Below the pieces are notes generated by a model. It ran no database searches, had not been told where the DNA came from, and saw nothing but the letters and a program-made list of their open reading frames with translations. A DNA stretch of 64,000 nucleotides from Flavobacteriia bacterium (GTDB lineage: Bacteria > Bacteroidota > Bacteroidia > Flavobacteriales_D > Crocinitomicaceae): assembly GCA_947464135.1 (NCBI GenBank), contig CANHVK010000002.1, forward strand, positions 40,136 through 104,135. The letters are read 5' to 3'. This document shows, one piece after another, positions 24,917 to 32,998 of the stretch (the stretch's first letter is position 1; each line of letters starts with the position of its first letter). Made by a program: the position numbers and the translations under genes.

Positions 24917-26886
24917 TTATTATTAGATAGTGACAAAGCAATTTTATACTCTTCATCAAATGGTAATTGTAATTCAGATAACATTTCTGGTAATGCAATA
25001 GCCCAACTTACATAGTAATATGCTAAAATATGATAGCCAGAAAATGTTTTGTTTTTAATTTTTGAAATTCGATAATTATTTTTTTCAGGAGAAAAACCTT
25101 GAGTACCTTGCATTGCAATTTCAAGAGCAATCTCTTTAACCTCATTTTTTGACATTGAATTAAAGTACTCAAGAGCATCGACCATAAACATAGCTACAGC
25201 CATATTTACACCTATTGCTTCTTGATTTTTTAAAAAAGCCTCAATTTCTTTTTCTCTCTCAGGGTCAGGAGTGTTTATCCCATAAGGGTCATTCTCAATA
25301 GATTCTAAAATTGAATTTAAATCAGAATTTTTTAAATTATAACTTGATTCAGAGACTAATTCAAAATATTCGCCCAGTTTCAAGTCTTCAGACCAATTCT
25401 TGATTAATTCATATTCTTCGCCTGGTTGTTTATCTTCACTATATTCTAAATACTCATTATACAACTCATTAGCTTGATTTAATTCACTTTTTGTTGCTTT
25501 ATAAAAACTGATAAAATCTATCCCAAATAAGTCTTTAAATTGCAAAGCACCAATTATATTGTAAATCTTACTTTTAGATAAAATTGATTTTGGTGAAAGC
25601 TCAATTATTTTATCGTTGGTGACTGCTTGTATTCCTTCTTCGATTAAATTCAATAAGGAAATGAATTGAAAAGGTTTTAATTCATTAAAACTTTTGAATA
25701 AAAAATCTTCTATGAATAAATCAATCGGTGCATTGAAAATTTGTCTATTTATACCGTGAAATAACTCAATGGTATATTTTGTAATACTCTCATCGGGAAT
25801 GCCTAATTTCTCTAATTTTTGTAAATCACTTTTGATACTTTTCAAAAATGTATTTTGATGACTCTGATTGGAAATAAAAAGCATATTAGCATCTATTTGT
25901 CTTGCTTTAGTAGCAAAATCTAAATGCACTAATTCATGCATTATTAAATGTTCTACCGCTTTATAACTTGGCTTATATTTTACTAAATGCTTTTCCCGAT
26001 TATAATTTTCAGCAAATTCAAATTTTGCAGCAGTCTGAATTTCATCATCTTTAATTATTTCGATTAATTTATCACACTCAAATTCTAATTTACTTTTGTA
26101 ATTATTAATCAAATTAGAAACATCTGTTGTATCCATGATTTTTTTAGCAACATCAGTTGTGTGATTGAACGCATTACTAAAAAATCCATCTCTAACATTA
26201 CATAACTTTAAAGTGTTTAAACCAAATTCAAAAGATGCAACTAAATCACCTTCCATTTCATAAGTTAGACTTAATGCATAATGCGTATTAGGGTATTTAT
26301 TATCTATTTTTAGTGCTTGATTGAAGTACAACTTAGCTTCTTCAGTTTTCCCTTGTTGCATAAGATTTGCACCAATATTATTTATTGTAATATTGTCGTT
26401 TGGATTAACTGCTAATGCTTGATCATAATATTTCATTGCAGTTGGAATATCTGACTTGAATTTTGAAAAGATATTTCCCATCATTAGCAGTGCCCATCCA
26501 TTTTTTGAATCCCATCTTAGCGAATCAATCAAAGAATTTATAGCTTCATCTTGATTACCTTCTTCAGAATATATTTGTCCCATTATTCTATGGTATTCAG
26601 AATTTGTGGGATTAGCTTTAATTAATGAACTTAGTATAGGTTTTGCTTCTTGGAAGTTACCTTTTTCACATAAAGCTACAGTTTTTCTAAATTCAACTTC
26701 TTGATTAATAATTGAATTAACATCAATTTCAATTGTTACCCAATTATCTTTAATCGTTACGTTAGGTGTAAATGGGCCAGATTTATAATACTCTTTTAAA
26801 GTATTAATTATCAAATCATTACCCCCCCCTGTTAATTCAGGAAAAATTGTAAATAAAAACTCGTCTATTTTATGCGAAATAATCAT
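24913..26886 (-). CDS. TPR protein with HELVH zinc-metallopeptidase motif
   Basis: A 657-residue cytosolic protein, first gene of the three-gene unit. Tetratricopeptide repeats run from about residue 62 to 230 (for example AIKANPTN-like junctions at 89-95, EAINSLIDSLRWDSKNGWALLMMG, AMKYYDQALAVNPND). A helical middle region contains EHLIMHELVHLDFATKARQ with H317, E318 and H321 as a zincin motif. The third zinc ligand is not obvious. The last 330 residues are helical and unrecognised. Near the start, codons 20-22 are encoded by a run of eight G (26822-26829), which could slip and switch the whole operon. It may be sensor and protease together; I know of no named family that fits the full length. 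Confidence 0.7.
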   Translation of the reverse strand: MIISHKIDEFLFTIFPELTGGGNDLIINTLKEYYKSGPFTPNVTIKDNWVTIEIDVNSIINQEVEFRKTVALCEKGNFQEAKPILSSLIKANPTNSEYHRIMGQIYSEEGNQDEAINSLIDSLRWDSKNGWALLMMGNIFSKFKSDIPTAMKYYDQALAVNPNDNITINNIGANLMQQGKTEEAKLYFNQALKIDNKYPNTHYALSLTYEMEGDLVASFEFGLNTLKLCNVRDGFFSNAFNHTTDVAKKIMDTTDVSNLINNYKSKLEFECDKLIEIIKDDEIQTAAKFEFAENYNREKHLVKYKPSYKAVEHLIMHELVHLDFATKARQIDANMLFISNQSHQNTFLKSIKSDLQKLEKLGIPDESITKYTIELFHGINRQIFNAPIDLFIEDFLFKSFNELKPFQFISLLNLIEEGIQAVTNDKIIELSPKSILSKSKIYNIIGALQFKDLFGIDFISFYKATKSELNQANELYNEYLEYSEDKQPGEEYELIKNWSEDLKLGEYFELVSESSYNLKNSDLNSILESIENDPYGINTPDPEREKEIEAFLKNQEAIGVNMAVAMFMVDALEYFNSMSKNEVKEIALEIAMQGTQGFSPEKNNYRISKIKNKTFSGYHILAYYYVSWAIALPEMLSELQLPFDEEYKIALSLSNNK

Positions 26887-26935
26887 TTATTGAAATTTAA
26901 TGAAAATGAATTTACCTAAATGGTTGAACATTTAA

Positions 26936-26943
26936 CAAATATA
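26936..26943 (-). promoter_or_regulatory. Candidate -7 element of the TPR-MazG-helicase operon
   Basis: TATATTTG on the minus strand, 50 bases before the first gene's ATG. No TTG is found at the usual distance, so the promoter may be weak or regulated. Confidence 0.35.
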
Positions 26944-27041
26944 ATAATAAGAAAATGGATAGTTTAAGAAATTAAAAAGAGTGTTATCGCATAGCGCCCT
27001 AATAAACAAGCATTATTACTGCACTTTAAAATAAGAATTAT

Positions 27042-27069
27042 AAGCCTTGACTAGCTCAGGGCTTTTTTA
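27042..27069 (+). terminator. Orphan hairpin with T run in the intergenic space
   Basis: AAGCCTTGA and TCAGGGCTT pair with one G-U pair around CTAGC, followed by TTTTTAT on the plus strand. No plus-strand gene precedes it in this 249-base gap (26887-27135). It may end a small RNA, be left from a lost gene, or serve AbiEii weakly on the other strand. Apart from this hairpin and the -7 element I see nothing in the gap. Confidence 0.5.
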
Positions 27070-27135
27070 TTGGCATTAGTAAATCGAATTTAAAGGATTT
27101 CATCGCTGCTTTTTGCAATTGAACCTTATAAAAGG

Positions 27136-28149
27136 TTAAAATTTTTGATTAAAAGTATCTTGGATATTTTGCACTATCTCTATCACTTCAGAAAAAGTAG
27201 GTGCCACTCCAGACATCATTTCTCTCGCCATTTCTTCATAGTCACTTTTTAATTTTAATAATATAGATTCCTCAGGTATAATTGCAATTTGTCCAACGCA
27301 AAGTGTATTATAATCAAAATGTCTAAGTCGAGAATAGGATTTCCGATGTTCAATGATTTCTTTAATAAATGGAATGTCAACGAGTGTGTTTGAATATCCT
27401 TTATAAAGGCGATACAAGTCGTAATAATGTCGAGACATTCGCTTTGTTCTCATTTTGCTCTCATCCTCTCGGTTGTATTCTTCATGAAGTAATAGAATTT
27501 TTTCAATAAACGTTCTATTAGGATGGATGGTAGTAACTAGAAAAGTCTCTTCCTCATAAATAGCATTGGGAAAATAGGAGTTTAAAAGTGTTTGCATTTC
27601 CCTACTTTCATTCGGATCTTTCTGTGAACGTACACTAAATTCTATTTTTACCCTATCTGGTAAATAGGGATTAGGATCAAATAAAGATTTGTAATTCACG
27701 TATATTGTTTGAGGATCTGTGTCTGGCATATCTTTTCGTACTGCTTCTACTTCTATCGAAAAAAACAGTTTTGGAATTTGAAATTTTTCAAACTGATTTA
27801 GCATCTCTTTAGCAATTTCATTGCTCGTAAACAAACAACCTTCTCGTCGCAATTGCTCTACAAAAGTTTTTGACGGCTTATCTTTATAGGATATCCCAAA
27901 AGCCTCGGAATTTAAAGCTACATCTATGTCTTCAGAAAATCGGTCAATAATACCCCAACCCTTACTCAAAGAAGTTCCTCCTTTAAATGCAAAATATGAT
28001 GCATATTTAGAAGTAAACAACATTTTTAATACAAGCGTTACCCACCAATCTTTCTCTATTGCTTTTGGGGTTATTCCTGATTGCAATGAAGCTTGATTCA
28101 ATGAGATTCTACGCGCATTATCATCCAGTTTTTGAATCCATCCAATCAT
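27136..28149 (-). CDS. AbiEii/AbiGii-family nucleotidyltransferase toxin
   Basis: A 337-residue nucleotidyltransferase. The polymerase-beta-like core has FKGGTSLSK (55-63) and the acidic EDIDVAL (73-79), followed by RVKIEFS and FIEKILLLHEEY with RHYYDLYRL, which match motifs III and IV of the AbiEii family. AbiEii toxins are the type IV partners of AbiEi and stop growth by modifying RNA with nucleotides, giving phage abortive infection in known cases. Its ATG overlaps the stop of the antitoxin gene (ATGA). It is complete and likely active. Confidence 0.88.
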   Translation of the reverse strand: MIGWIQKLDDNARRISLNQASLQSGITPKAIEKDWWVTLVLKMLFTSKYASYFAFKGGTSLSKGWGIIDRFSEDIDVALNSEAFGISYKDKPSKTFVEQLRREGCLFTSNEIAKEMLNQFEKFQIPKLFFSIEVEAVRKDMPDTDPQTIYVNYKSLFDPNPYLPDRVKIEFSVRSQKDPNESREMQTLLNSYFPNAIYEEETFLVTTIHPNRTFIEKILLLHEEYNREDESKMRTKRMSRHYYDLYRLYKGYSNTLVDIPFIKEIIEHRKSYSRLRHFDYNTLCVGQIAIIPEESILLKLKSDYEEMAREMMSGVAPTFSEVIEIVQNIQDTFNQKF

Positions 28150-28757
28150 ACTCTTTGTTTTAAAAAGTTCTTAATGACAAAATCACTTATTCTTGCAGGT
28201 GCTAATTTCAAATCATATTTCAGCTTTTTAGGATCTTCCTTTTTAAGTAAACTGATAATTTTTTCCATCTCAGATTCACTAAGCTGTGATAAATCCAATT
28301 CCTCTAATCCCACAAATAACAAACTTGATATTGAACCTATCATTGCTAATTTTTTGGTTGTAGTAGGCTGGAATACTAGTGCATTTTTTCCAATGACGAT
28401 ATTTTTCTTAGTTCCATTCGTTAAAAAAACCATTTTCATTGGAATTTGCGTTGAGAGTCCAATTTTGTTTAACGCAAACAGACCAGTAGGCATAATTTTA
28501 ACGTGTTCTTTTTTCGCTAATAACACAGCTATTTCTTCTATCGATGGAAGTACATCGCCAAATACCTTATCTTTAATAGGAATCACATAAATACCTTGTC
28601 CCATACGAACTAAGACTTTCTGCTCAACTAATCGCGAAAGTGCTTTCCTAATGGCTGTTGAAGTACCTAAGTCTTTAAAGTCGGAAGGTAAAATTAATTT
28701 ACCTGGTTTCGATCGCTTAACCTTAGATTCAATTTGGTTGTAAATTGACGCTTCCAT
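28146..28757 (-). CDS. AbiEi-type antitoxin / transcriptional repressor (DUF6088-like)
   Basis: A 203-residue protein, partner of the downstream toxin. Residues 20-65 form a winged helix (LILPSDFKDLGTSTAIRKAL, then LVRMGQGIYVIP), and the rest is the AbiEi C-terminal domain. Known AbiEi proteins both neutralise the toxin and repress the operon through inverted repeats at the promoter. I use the ATG at 28757; the TTG at 28772 would lie in the inverted repeat. The 4-base overlap with the toxin gene is typical for such pairs. Confidence 0.83.
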   Translation of the reverse strand: MEASIYNQIESKVKRSKPGKLILPSDFKDLGTSTAIRKALSRLVEQKVLVRMGQGIYVIPIKDKVFGDVLPSIEEIAVLLAKKEHVKIMPTGLFALNKIGLSTQIPMKMVFLTNGTKKNIVIGKNALVFQPTTTKKLAMIGSISSLLFVGLEELDLSQLSESEMEKIISLLKKEDPKKLKYDLKLAPARISDFVIKNFLKQRV

Positions 28758-28771
28758 ATCACGAATATACA

Positions 28772-28812
28772 AATAATTGTGACAAAAAAATATTCATTAT
28801 GTCACAATTATT
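28772..28812. promoter_or_regulatory. Long inverted repeat upstream of the AbiE pair, likely AbiEi operator
   Basis: AATAATTGTGACA (28772-28784) and TGTCACAATTATT (28800-28812) are a perfect 13-bp inverted repeat with a 15-base AT-rich centre. It ends 15 bases before the antitoxin ATG, where the promoter should be. AbiEi binding to paired inverted repeats is known from other abiE operons. Confidence 0.7.
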
Positions 28813-28883
28813 CGAATTTAAGTGACTTAAATATTCTGAATTAGTAAGTGATTTTATTAGATAACCAACCCTACAATATCTAT

Positions 28884-30416
28884 TTACCTTCCAAAAACAT
28901 CTTTGTATATCTCTTCAATCTGAATAATTTCCGTATCAGTTAATACTTGAAACTCTTTTGCTTTCGCGCGATTAGAAAACTGACCATTATTTTGTTCTAA
29001 AAAATTGACTAACAACGAAATCATTCGATCAGGCATTTCTACTACTTGTTCAAGCTGTTTTTTAAACGTATCAAACGCTTGTAAATAATTGATTTCTTCT
29101 GGAATGACACGATCTAATGTATCTTGCACACAATCATATAAAAACTCAGCTTGTTTGGTAGCATCAAAATAACGATAATAGTCAATCGTTTCATTGATAA
29201 CCTCCACATTGTGATCTTCTGTTTCTGTCCAATCAATAAAATCTAAAATAGAGTGAGAATACGTTTCCAACACTTTTCTATAATCATCTATATGATCTAA
29301 AATAGAAGCTGAAATCGGAAAGATGATGCCCTGTTGTGAGAATTTTTGTTTCGCAAGAATATGATGAATCAGGTAACGGTGTAATCGACCATTTCCATCT
29401 TCAAATGGGTGAATAAAAACAAAACCAAAGGCAATCACAGCCGCCGAAAGAACTGCATCATAGTTGTTTTCTAATAAATTATTGGTTGTAAGTAATCCAT
29501 TCATTAACAAATCAATGTCTTGCCATTTAGCAGAAATATGTTCTGGCAAAGGCATTCCCGTTTCTCGATCATGTTCACCAACAAAGCCTCCCTTTTTTCG
29601 AAATCCGAAGGTTACAAAACGGTTTCCTTCTAAAATGATTTGTTGCAGTCGTAGCAATTCTTCTTTATTTAAACTATTTGCACCTGCCTGACCAATCGCT
29701 TTTCCCCATCTAACAGCACGATTCGTCGGTGGCGTTTCTCCCTCGATCGTGAAAGATGCTTTCGAATCTTTTAATAATAAAAAAGCAGAAGCACGTTGCA
29801 AAACACTCTTTAACACGGAATTCAAATACGTACTATTTACCGCTGATAAATTAGATTGAATGTAATTTTCTAACTTTTCCGTTTTAAAAATTAATGGACA
29901 AAAGTCAACCGTCCCAGGTAAATTATTTATGATACGATGACGAGGAGAGCTTACCCCTTTTATAGCATATTGTATCTTTTCATCGATTAAAGGAACAGCA
30001 TCTTTGATTGTTAAATCAGGAAGATTTAATTTTTTGTTCATTAACCATTCATACAAAAACCATATTTTTCGAGAATACTGTCCGGTTGGTTCTATTTGCA
30101 ATAACTTACAAATTTCTTCTTCAGAAATTTTTAGAAACAGAGATTTAAAAAATAATAAATTAACTCCTTCGTATTTTAAAGCAAATACAAGATGTTTATA
30201 CAAAGTATCCTCAAAAATATTTCTAGATGAAAAAACCCTCCAATCTGCATTTGCATAACTTCTTCGTTTATGACTTATTATTGAAGTTTGAGTAGGATGA
30301 GGAATTGTCAGTTTTAAACCGTGTATTAATGCACTATAACCTACAAGAATACCTTCTTCGGGTGCTTTTTTCCCCTGAAAAACAGTAATTTTTAAAAAAT
30401 AACCTTGACTTTCCAT
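28884..30416 (-). CDS. Large Fic family protein (class II)
   Basis: A 510-residue protein with the Fic core in the middle. The inhibitory motif S221-FTI-E225-G226 precedes it and the catalytic HPFEDGNGRLHR is at about 336-347. The C-terminal 130 residues look helical and end in a probable winged helix (NRAKAKEFQVLTDTEI). Fic proteins usually AMPylate targets; all motif residues are present. The ATG at 30416 is used; the TTG at 30428 adds only MLRC. Three iterated repeats lie just upstream. The gene is the last of the accessory island before mnmE. Confidence 0.87.
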   Translation of the reverse strand: MESQGYFLKITVFQGKKAPEEGILVGYSALIHGLKLTIPHPTQTSIISHKRRSYANADWRVFSSRNIFEDTLYKHLVFALKYEGVNLLFFKSLFLKISEEEICKLLQIEPTGQYSRKIWFLYEWLMNKKLNLPDLTIKDAVPLIDEKIQYAIKGVSSPRHRIINNLPGTVDFCPLIFKTEKLENYIQSNLSAVNSTYLNSVLKSVLQRASAFLLLKDSKASFTIEGETPPTNRAVRWGKAIGQAGANSLNKEELLRLQQIILEGNRFVTFGFRKKGGFVGEHDRETGMPLPEHISAKWQDIDLLMNGLLTTNNLLENNYDAVLSAAVIAFGFVFIHPFEDGNGRLHRYLIHHILAKQKFSQQGIIFPISASILDHIDDYRKVLETYSHSILDFIDWTETEDHNVEVINETIDYYRYFDATKQAEFLYDCVQDTLDRVIPEEINYLQAFDTFKKQLEQVVEMPDRMISLLVNFLEQNNGQFSNRAKAKEFQVLTDTEIIQIEEIYKDVFGR

Positions 30417-30436
30417 ACACCTCAACAAGAATTAAT

Positions 30437-30506
30437 ATGGAAAAATAGGTATTTTAATGGAAAAAAAGGTACTTTTAGTTATTATTTTGGAAAAATAGTT
30501 ACTTCC
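30437..30506. repeat. Three iterated repeats in the fic promoter region
   Basis: TGGAAAAATAGGTATTTT (30438-30455), TGGAAAAAAAGGTACTTTT (30458-30476) and TGGAAAAATAGTTACTT (30488-30504) are near-copies of one unit. The first two are spaced 20 bases apart and the third 30 further on. They lie 20-90 bases before the fic ATG and run into the mnmE stop. They look like operator sites for a DNA-binding protein, perhaps the Fic protein's own C-terminal winged helix. Confidence 0.65.
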
Positions 30507-31881
30507 CGATACAAAACTTACTGAAAATATTACCCAACAGATCATCCGTACTGATATCACCCGTAATGCTACCTAAATGGAACATTGCTTGTCTGATATC
30601 CATAGCAACGAAGTCACCCGTAATTCCCGTTTCTAAACCGTAATTTGCTTTTTCTAAGGCTTCTGCGGTTTTTTGAAGTTCTTCAACGTGGCGTGCGTTT
30701 GATACAATCACATCTTGTTGTAAGTCCACACCGTGTGTAATTTGATCCACCATCCAAGAAGTCAAACCATCTATTCCTTGACCGGTTAAGGCACTGAGAA
30801 ACAAATGCGGTACAAAATCAACCGAAAGATTGGCAACTAAATCTGCTTTGTTTATGATTAATACAATTTTTTTATCCGGATATGCTGCTTGTAATTCGTT
30901 TGCCCAAGCAGTTACTTCGGCAAGTGTATTCGTTGTGGCATCGGCTAACAATAGCACCAATTGCGCTTGTTGAATTTTTTGTTTAGAACGTTCAATACCA
31001 ATAGCTTCTATTTTGTCTGAGTCTGAATCACTCAGACCTTCACGGATTCCAGCCGTATCAATCAAACGGAATAAAATACCATCAATATTTAAGGTTTCCT
31101 CAATTACGTCTCGGGTAGTACCAGCAATATTGCTTACAATAGCGCGTTCTTCGCCTAATAATTGGTTTAGCAAGGTACTTTTTCCTGTATTTGGCGCACC
31201 CACAATCGCCACTGGAACACCGTTTTTCAAGGCATTTCCTAGTTCAAAAGATTTGATTAATTTTTGAATATAAGCCAATACATCTTGAACCAATTGTTTC
31301 AATTCTGTGCGATCGGCAAACTCTACATCTTCTTCTGAAAAATCAAGTTCTAACTCCACCAAACTCGCAAAGTGAATCAACTTTTCACGTAAATCTCTTA
31401 ATTCATTGGAAAAGGATCCACGCATTTGATTCATCGCCATTTGGTGTGCTCGTTTAGACTGCGAAGAAATTAAGTCAGCCACTGCTTCCGCTTGAGATAA
31501 ATCCATCTTCCCATTCATGAAAGCACGCATCGTAAACTCCCCTGGTTCTGCCATACGACAACCATTGGAAGTTAATAATTGTAATACTTGTTGTTGAATA
31601 TACACCGAACCATGACACGCAATCTCAACAGTTTGTTCACCTGTAAAACTCTTCCCTTCGTGCAACACAGTCACTAATACCTCATCGATGATTTCTTCTC
31701 CTTTGCGAATACGTCCAAAATGAGCGGTATGCGTCGTAACATCCACCAACGATTTAGAAAAAATTGACGACACAATTTCAAAAGCTTTATTTCCCGAAAC
31801 ACGGATTACAGCTATCGCTCCCATCCCATTCGCTGTAGAAAGTGCACAAATTGTATCGTTGTTCTTAACTAAGTAGTTCAT
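30499..31881 (-). CDS. mnmE: tRNA uridine-5-carboxymethylaminomethyl modification GTPase
   Basis: A 460-residue GTPase that, with MnmG, makes the (c)mnm5 modification of U34 in several tRNAs. The N-terminal folate-binding domain has STANGMGAIAVIRVSG, the G domain has Walker A GAPNTGKST at about 227-235, with DTAG and NKAD, and the C-terminus is the expected FSKFCIGK with the essential Cys. It is complete and core. A cluster of dispersed repeats lies upstream, between it and the haemoglobin gene, and the fic repeats overlap its stop. Confidence 0.97.
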   Translation of the reverse strand: MNYLVKNNDTICALSTANGMGAIAVIRVSGNKAFEIVSSIFSKSLVDVTTHTAHFGRIRKGEEIIDEVLVTVLHEGKSFTGEQTVEIACHGSVYIQQQVLQLLTSNGCRMAEPGEFTMRAFMNGKMDLSQAEAVADLISSQSKRAHQMAMNQMRGSFSNELRDLREKLIHFASLVELELDFSEEDVEFADRTELKQLVQDVLAYIQKLIKSFELGNALKNGVPVAIVGAPNTGKSTLLNQLLGEERAIVSNIAGTTRDVIEETLNIDGILFRLIDTAGIREGLSDSDSDKIEAIGIERSKQKIQQAQLVLLLADATTNTLAEVTAWANELQAAYPDKKIVLIINKADLVANLSVDFVPHLFLSALTGQGIDGLTSWMVDQITHGVDLQQDVIVSNARHVEELQKTAEALEKANYGLETGITGDFVAMDIRQAMFHLGSITGDISTDDLLGNIFSKFCIGK

Positions 31882-31900
31882 TTTTTAATTTTATGTTTTT

Positions 31901-32024
31901 CCCTGTCTTCGACTACGCTCAGACGGACGGGTAATTAATTTTTTACGCTCAGATGGACGGGAAGTTTATTATTCTTGTCTGGCAGAACGAAGCCGTGTAA
32001 GTCAGGCTGAGCGAAGTCGAAGCC
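31901..32024. repeat. Cluster of dispersed palindromic repeats (REP-like), left part
   Basis: CTTCGACTACGCTCAGACGG lies in 31901-31931, a shortened copy TACGCTCAGATGGACGGG at 31944-31961, and an inverted copy GCTGAGCGAAGTCGAAG at 32006-32022. They are variants of one unit in both orientations. They fill the gap between mnmE and the haemoglobin gene and end at the latter's stop codon. Confidence 0.75.
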
Positions 32025-32374
32025 TAATTCACCCCTGTTTTATTCTGTATCGTCCAACCAATCAATGTAGCGCGTTGCTTTGCCATTTCTGCTTTTTCTC
32101 CTGTAAACAAAGAATCAACCGTCGAATGAAAAAGCGCTATCCATCGATCAAAATGTGCTTTTTCCAAGGGCATGTGCATGTGTTTATCTGTAACGTTTGT
32201 CGTGTAACCTGGCTCATCCAACAAAACAAAAGACCAAAAATGAATCATCTTTGGCATATGAATATCGAAGTCCAACTGCTTAAAAAATGGTGCCAAACTT
32301 TCATCCTTTAGCACCTTTCCATAAAAAGTATTGACTAAAATTTCAATATCTTGTTTTGTGGTAATGTCTTTCAT
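32024..32374 (-). CDS. Group III truncated haemoglobin
   Basis: A 116-residue haem protein of the truncated 2-over-2 fold. The haem-ligand His is 74 in LEKAHFDRWIALF, preceded by FYGKVLKDESLAPFF and HFWSFVLLDEPGY, which are typical of group III. Such proteins bind O2, NO or peroxide; their physiological role is not settled. The stop codon directly borders one of the dispersed repeats. The gene stands alone on the minus strand between two repeat clusters. Confidence 0.9.
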   Translation of the reverse strand: MKDITTKQDIEILVNTFYGKVLKDESLAPFFKQLDFDIHMPKMIHFWSFVLLDEPGYTTNVTDKHMHMPLEKAHFDRWIALFHSTVDSLFTGEKAEMAKQRATLIGWTIQNKTGVN

Positions 32375-32416
32375 CGAATTTGATATTGTTAAGACTTATT
32401 GTCAATTGTTTGTCCT

Positions 32417-32487
32417 CCCCCTTGTCTTCGACTACGCTCAGACGGACGGGGTGTGATTTATCTTGTCAGAATGAGCTTGTCGAATCC
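32417..32487. repeat. Dispersed repeats (REP-like), right part
   Basis: A copy with CTTCGACTACGCTCAGACGG is at 32417-32451 and a different unit, GTCAGAATGAGCTTGTCGAA, at 32465-32484. The second one encodes the last residues and stop (DSTSSF) of the carbonic-anhydrase-like gene on the minus strand. Confidence 0.7.
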
Positions 32488-32996
32488 TTAAACCAACTCG
32501 CGTATTTCACGTAATTATCCGCGATGCGTTGTACTTCACCTTTGAATAATTCAGGAGTTAGCGTTTTAACTTTTTTTGCTGGAACACCTGCATATACGCT
32601 CCATGATTCTACGCGTGTACCTTCCAATAAAACAGCTCCAGCTGCAATGATGCAGTTCGATTCTATATGACAATTATCCATCACGATCGATCCCATTCCA
32701 ATCAAGACATTATCTTCAACCGTGCAACCGTGCACCAAGGCATTGTGTCCTACTGAAACGTTATTTCCTAAATTCGTTTTTGTCTTTTCATAGGTAGCGT
32801 GAATTACCGCTCCATCTTGAATGTTTACTTTATTTCCAAATTTGATGGAGTTTACATCCCCACGTACCACCGCAGAAAACCAAACCGAACATTGGTCACC
32901 CATCTCTACATCCCCAACAATCGTTGCATTTTCAGCAAACCAACAATCTTCTCCATATTTCGGAGTAAAACCTCTACATTCTTTGATTAATGCCAT
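32466..32996 (-). CDS. Gamma-class carbonic anhydrase family protein
   Basis: A 176-residue left-handed beta-helix protein of hexapeptide repeats (IVGDVEMGDQCSVWFSAVV and similar). Three histidines at 66 (VIHAT), 84 and 89 (VGHNALVHGC) form the zinc site between subunits of the trimer, as in Cam/YrdA proteins. Whether it hydrates CO2 is unknown. The last residues, DSTSSF, and the stop are encoded by a dispersed repeat, so the natural C-terminus was probably replaced. It lies 2 bases after asd and is surely cotranscribed with it. Confidence 0.9.
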   Translation of the reverse strand: MALIKECRGFTPKYGEDCWFAENATIVGDVEMGDQCSVWFSAVVRGDVNSIKFGNKVNIQDGAVIHATYEKTKTNLGNNVSVGHNALVHGCTVEDNVLIGMGSIVMDNCHIESNCIIAAGAVLLEGTRVESWSVYAGVPAKKVKTLTPELFKGEVQRIADNYVKYASWFKDSTSSF

Positions 32997-32998
32997 AA

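Noticed and set aside
27122-27137. Short inverted repeat AACCTT-N4-AAGGTT as AbiEii terminator
   Set aside because: The stem is only 6 bp and AT-rich, and no T run follows on the minus strand.
19407-30428. A complete prophage or integrative conjugative element
   Set aside because: No integrase, transposase, relaxase or phage structural gene is seen; only cassette-like repeats and defence-type genes.
30437-30506. CRISPR array
   Set aside because: Only three short near-copies, unequal spacing and no cas genes; better read as operator repeats.
31901-32487. tRNA or other structured RNA genes in the GC-richer gaps around the haemoglobin gene
   Set aside because: The segments are copies of a dispersed palindromic repeat; no cloverleaf or T-loop sequence is present.
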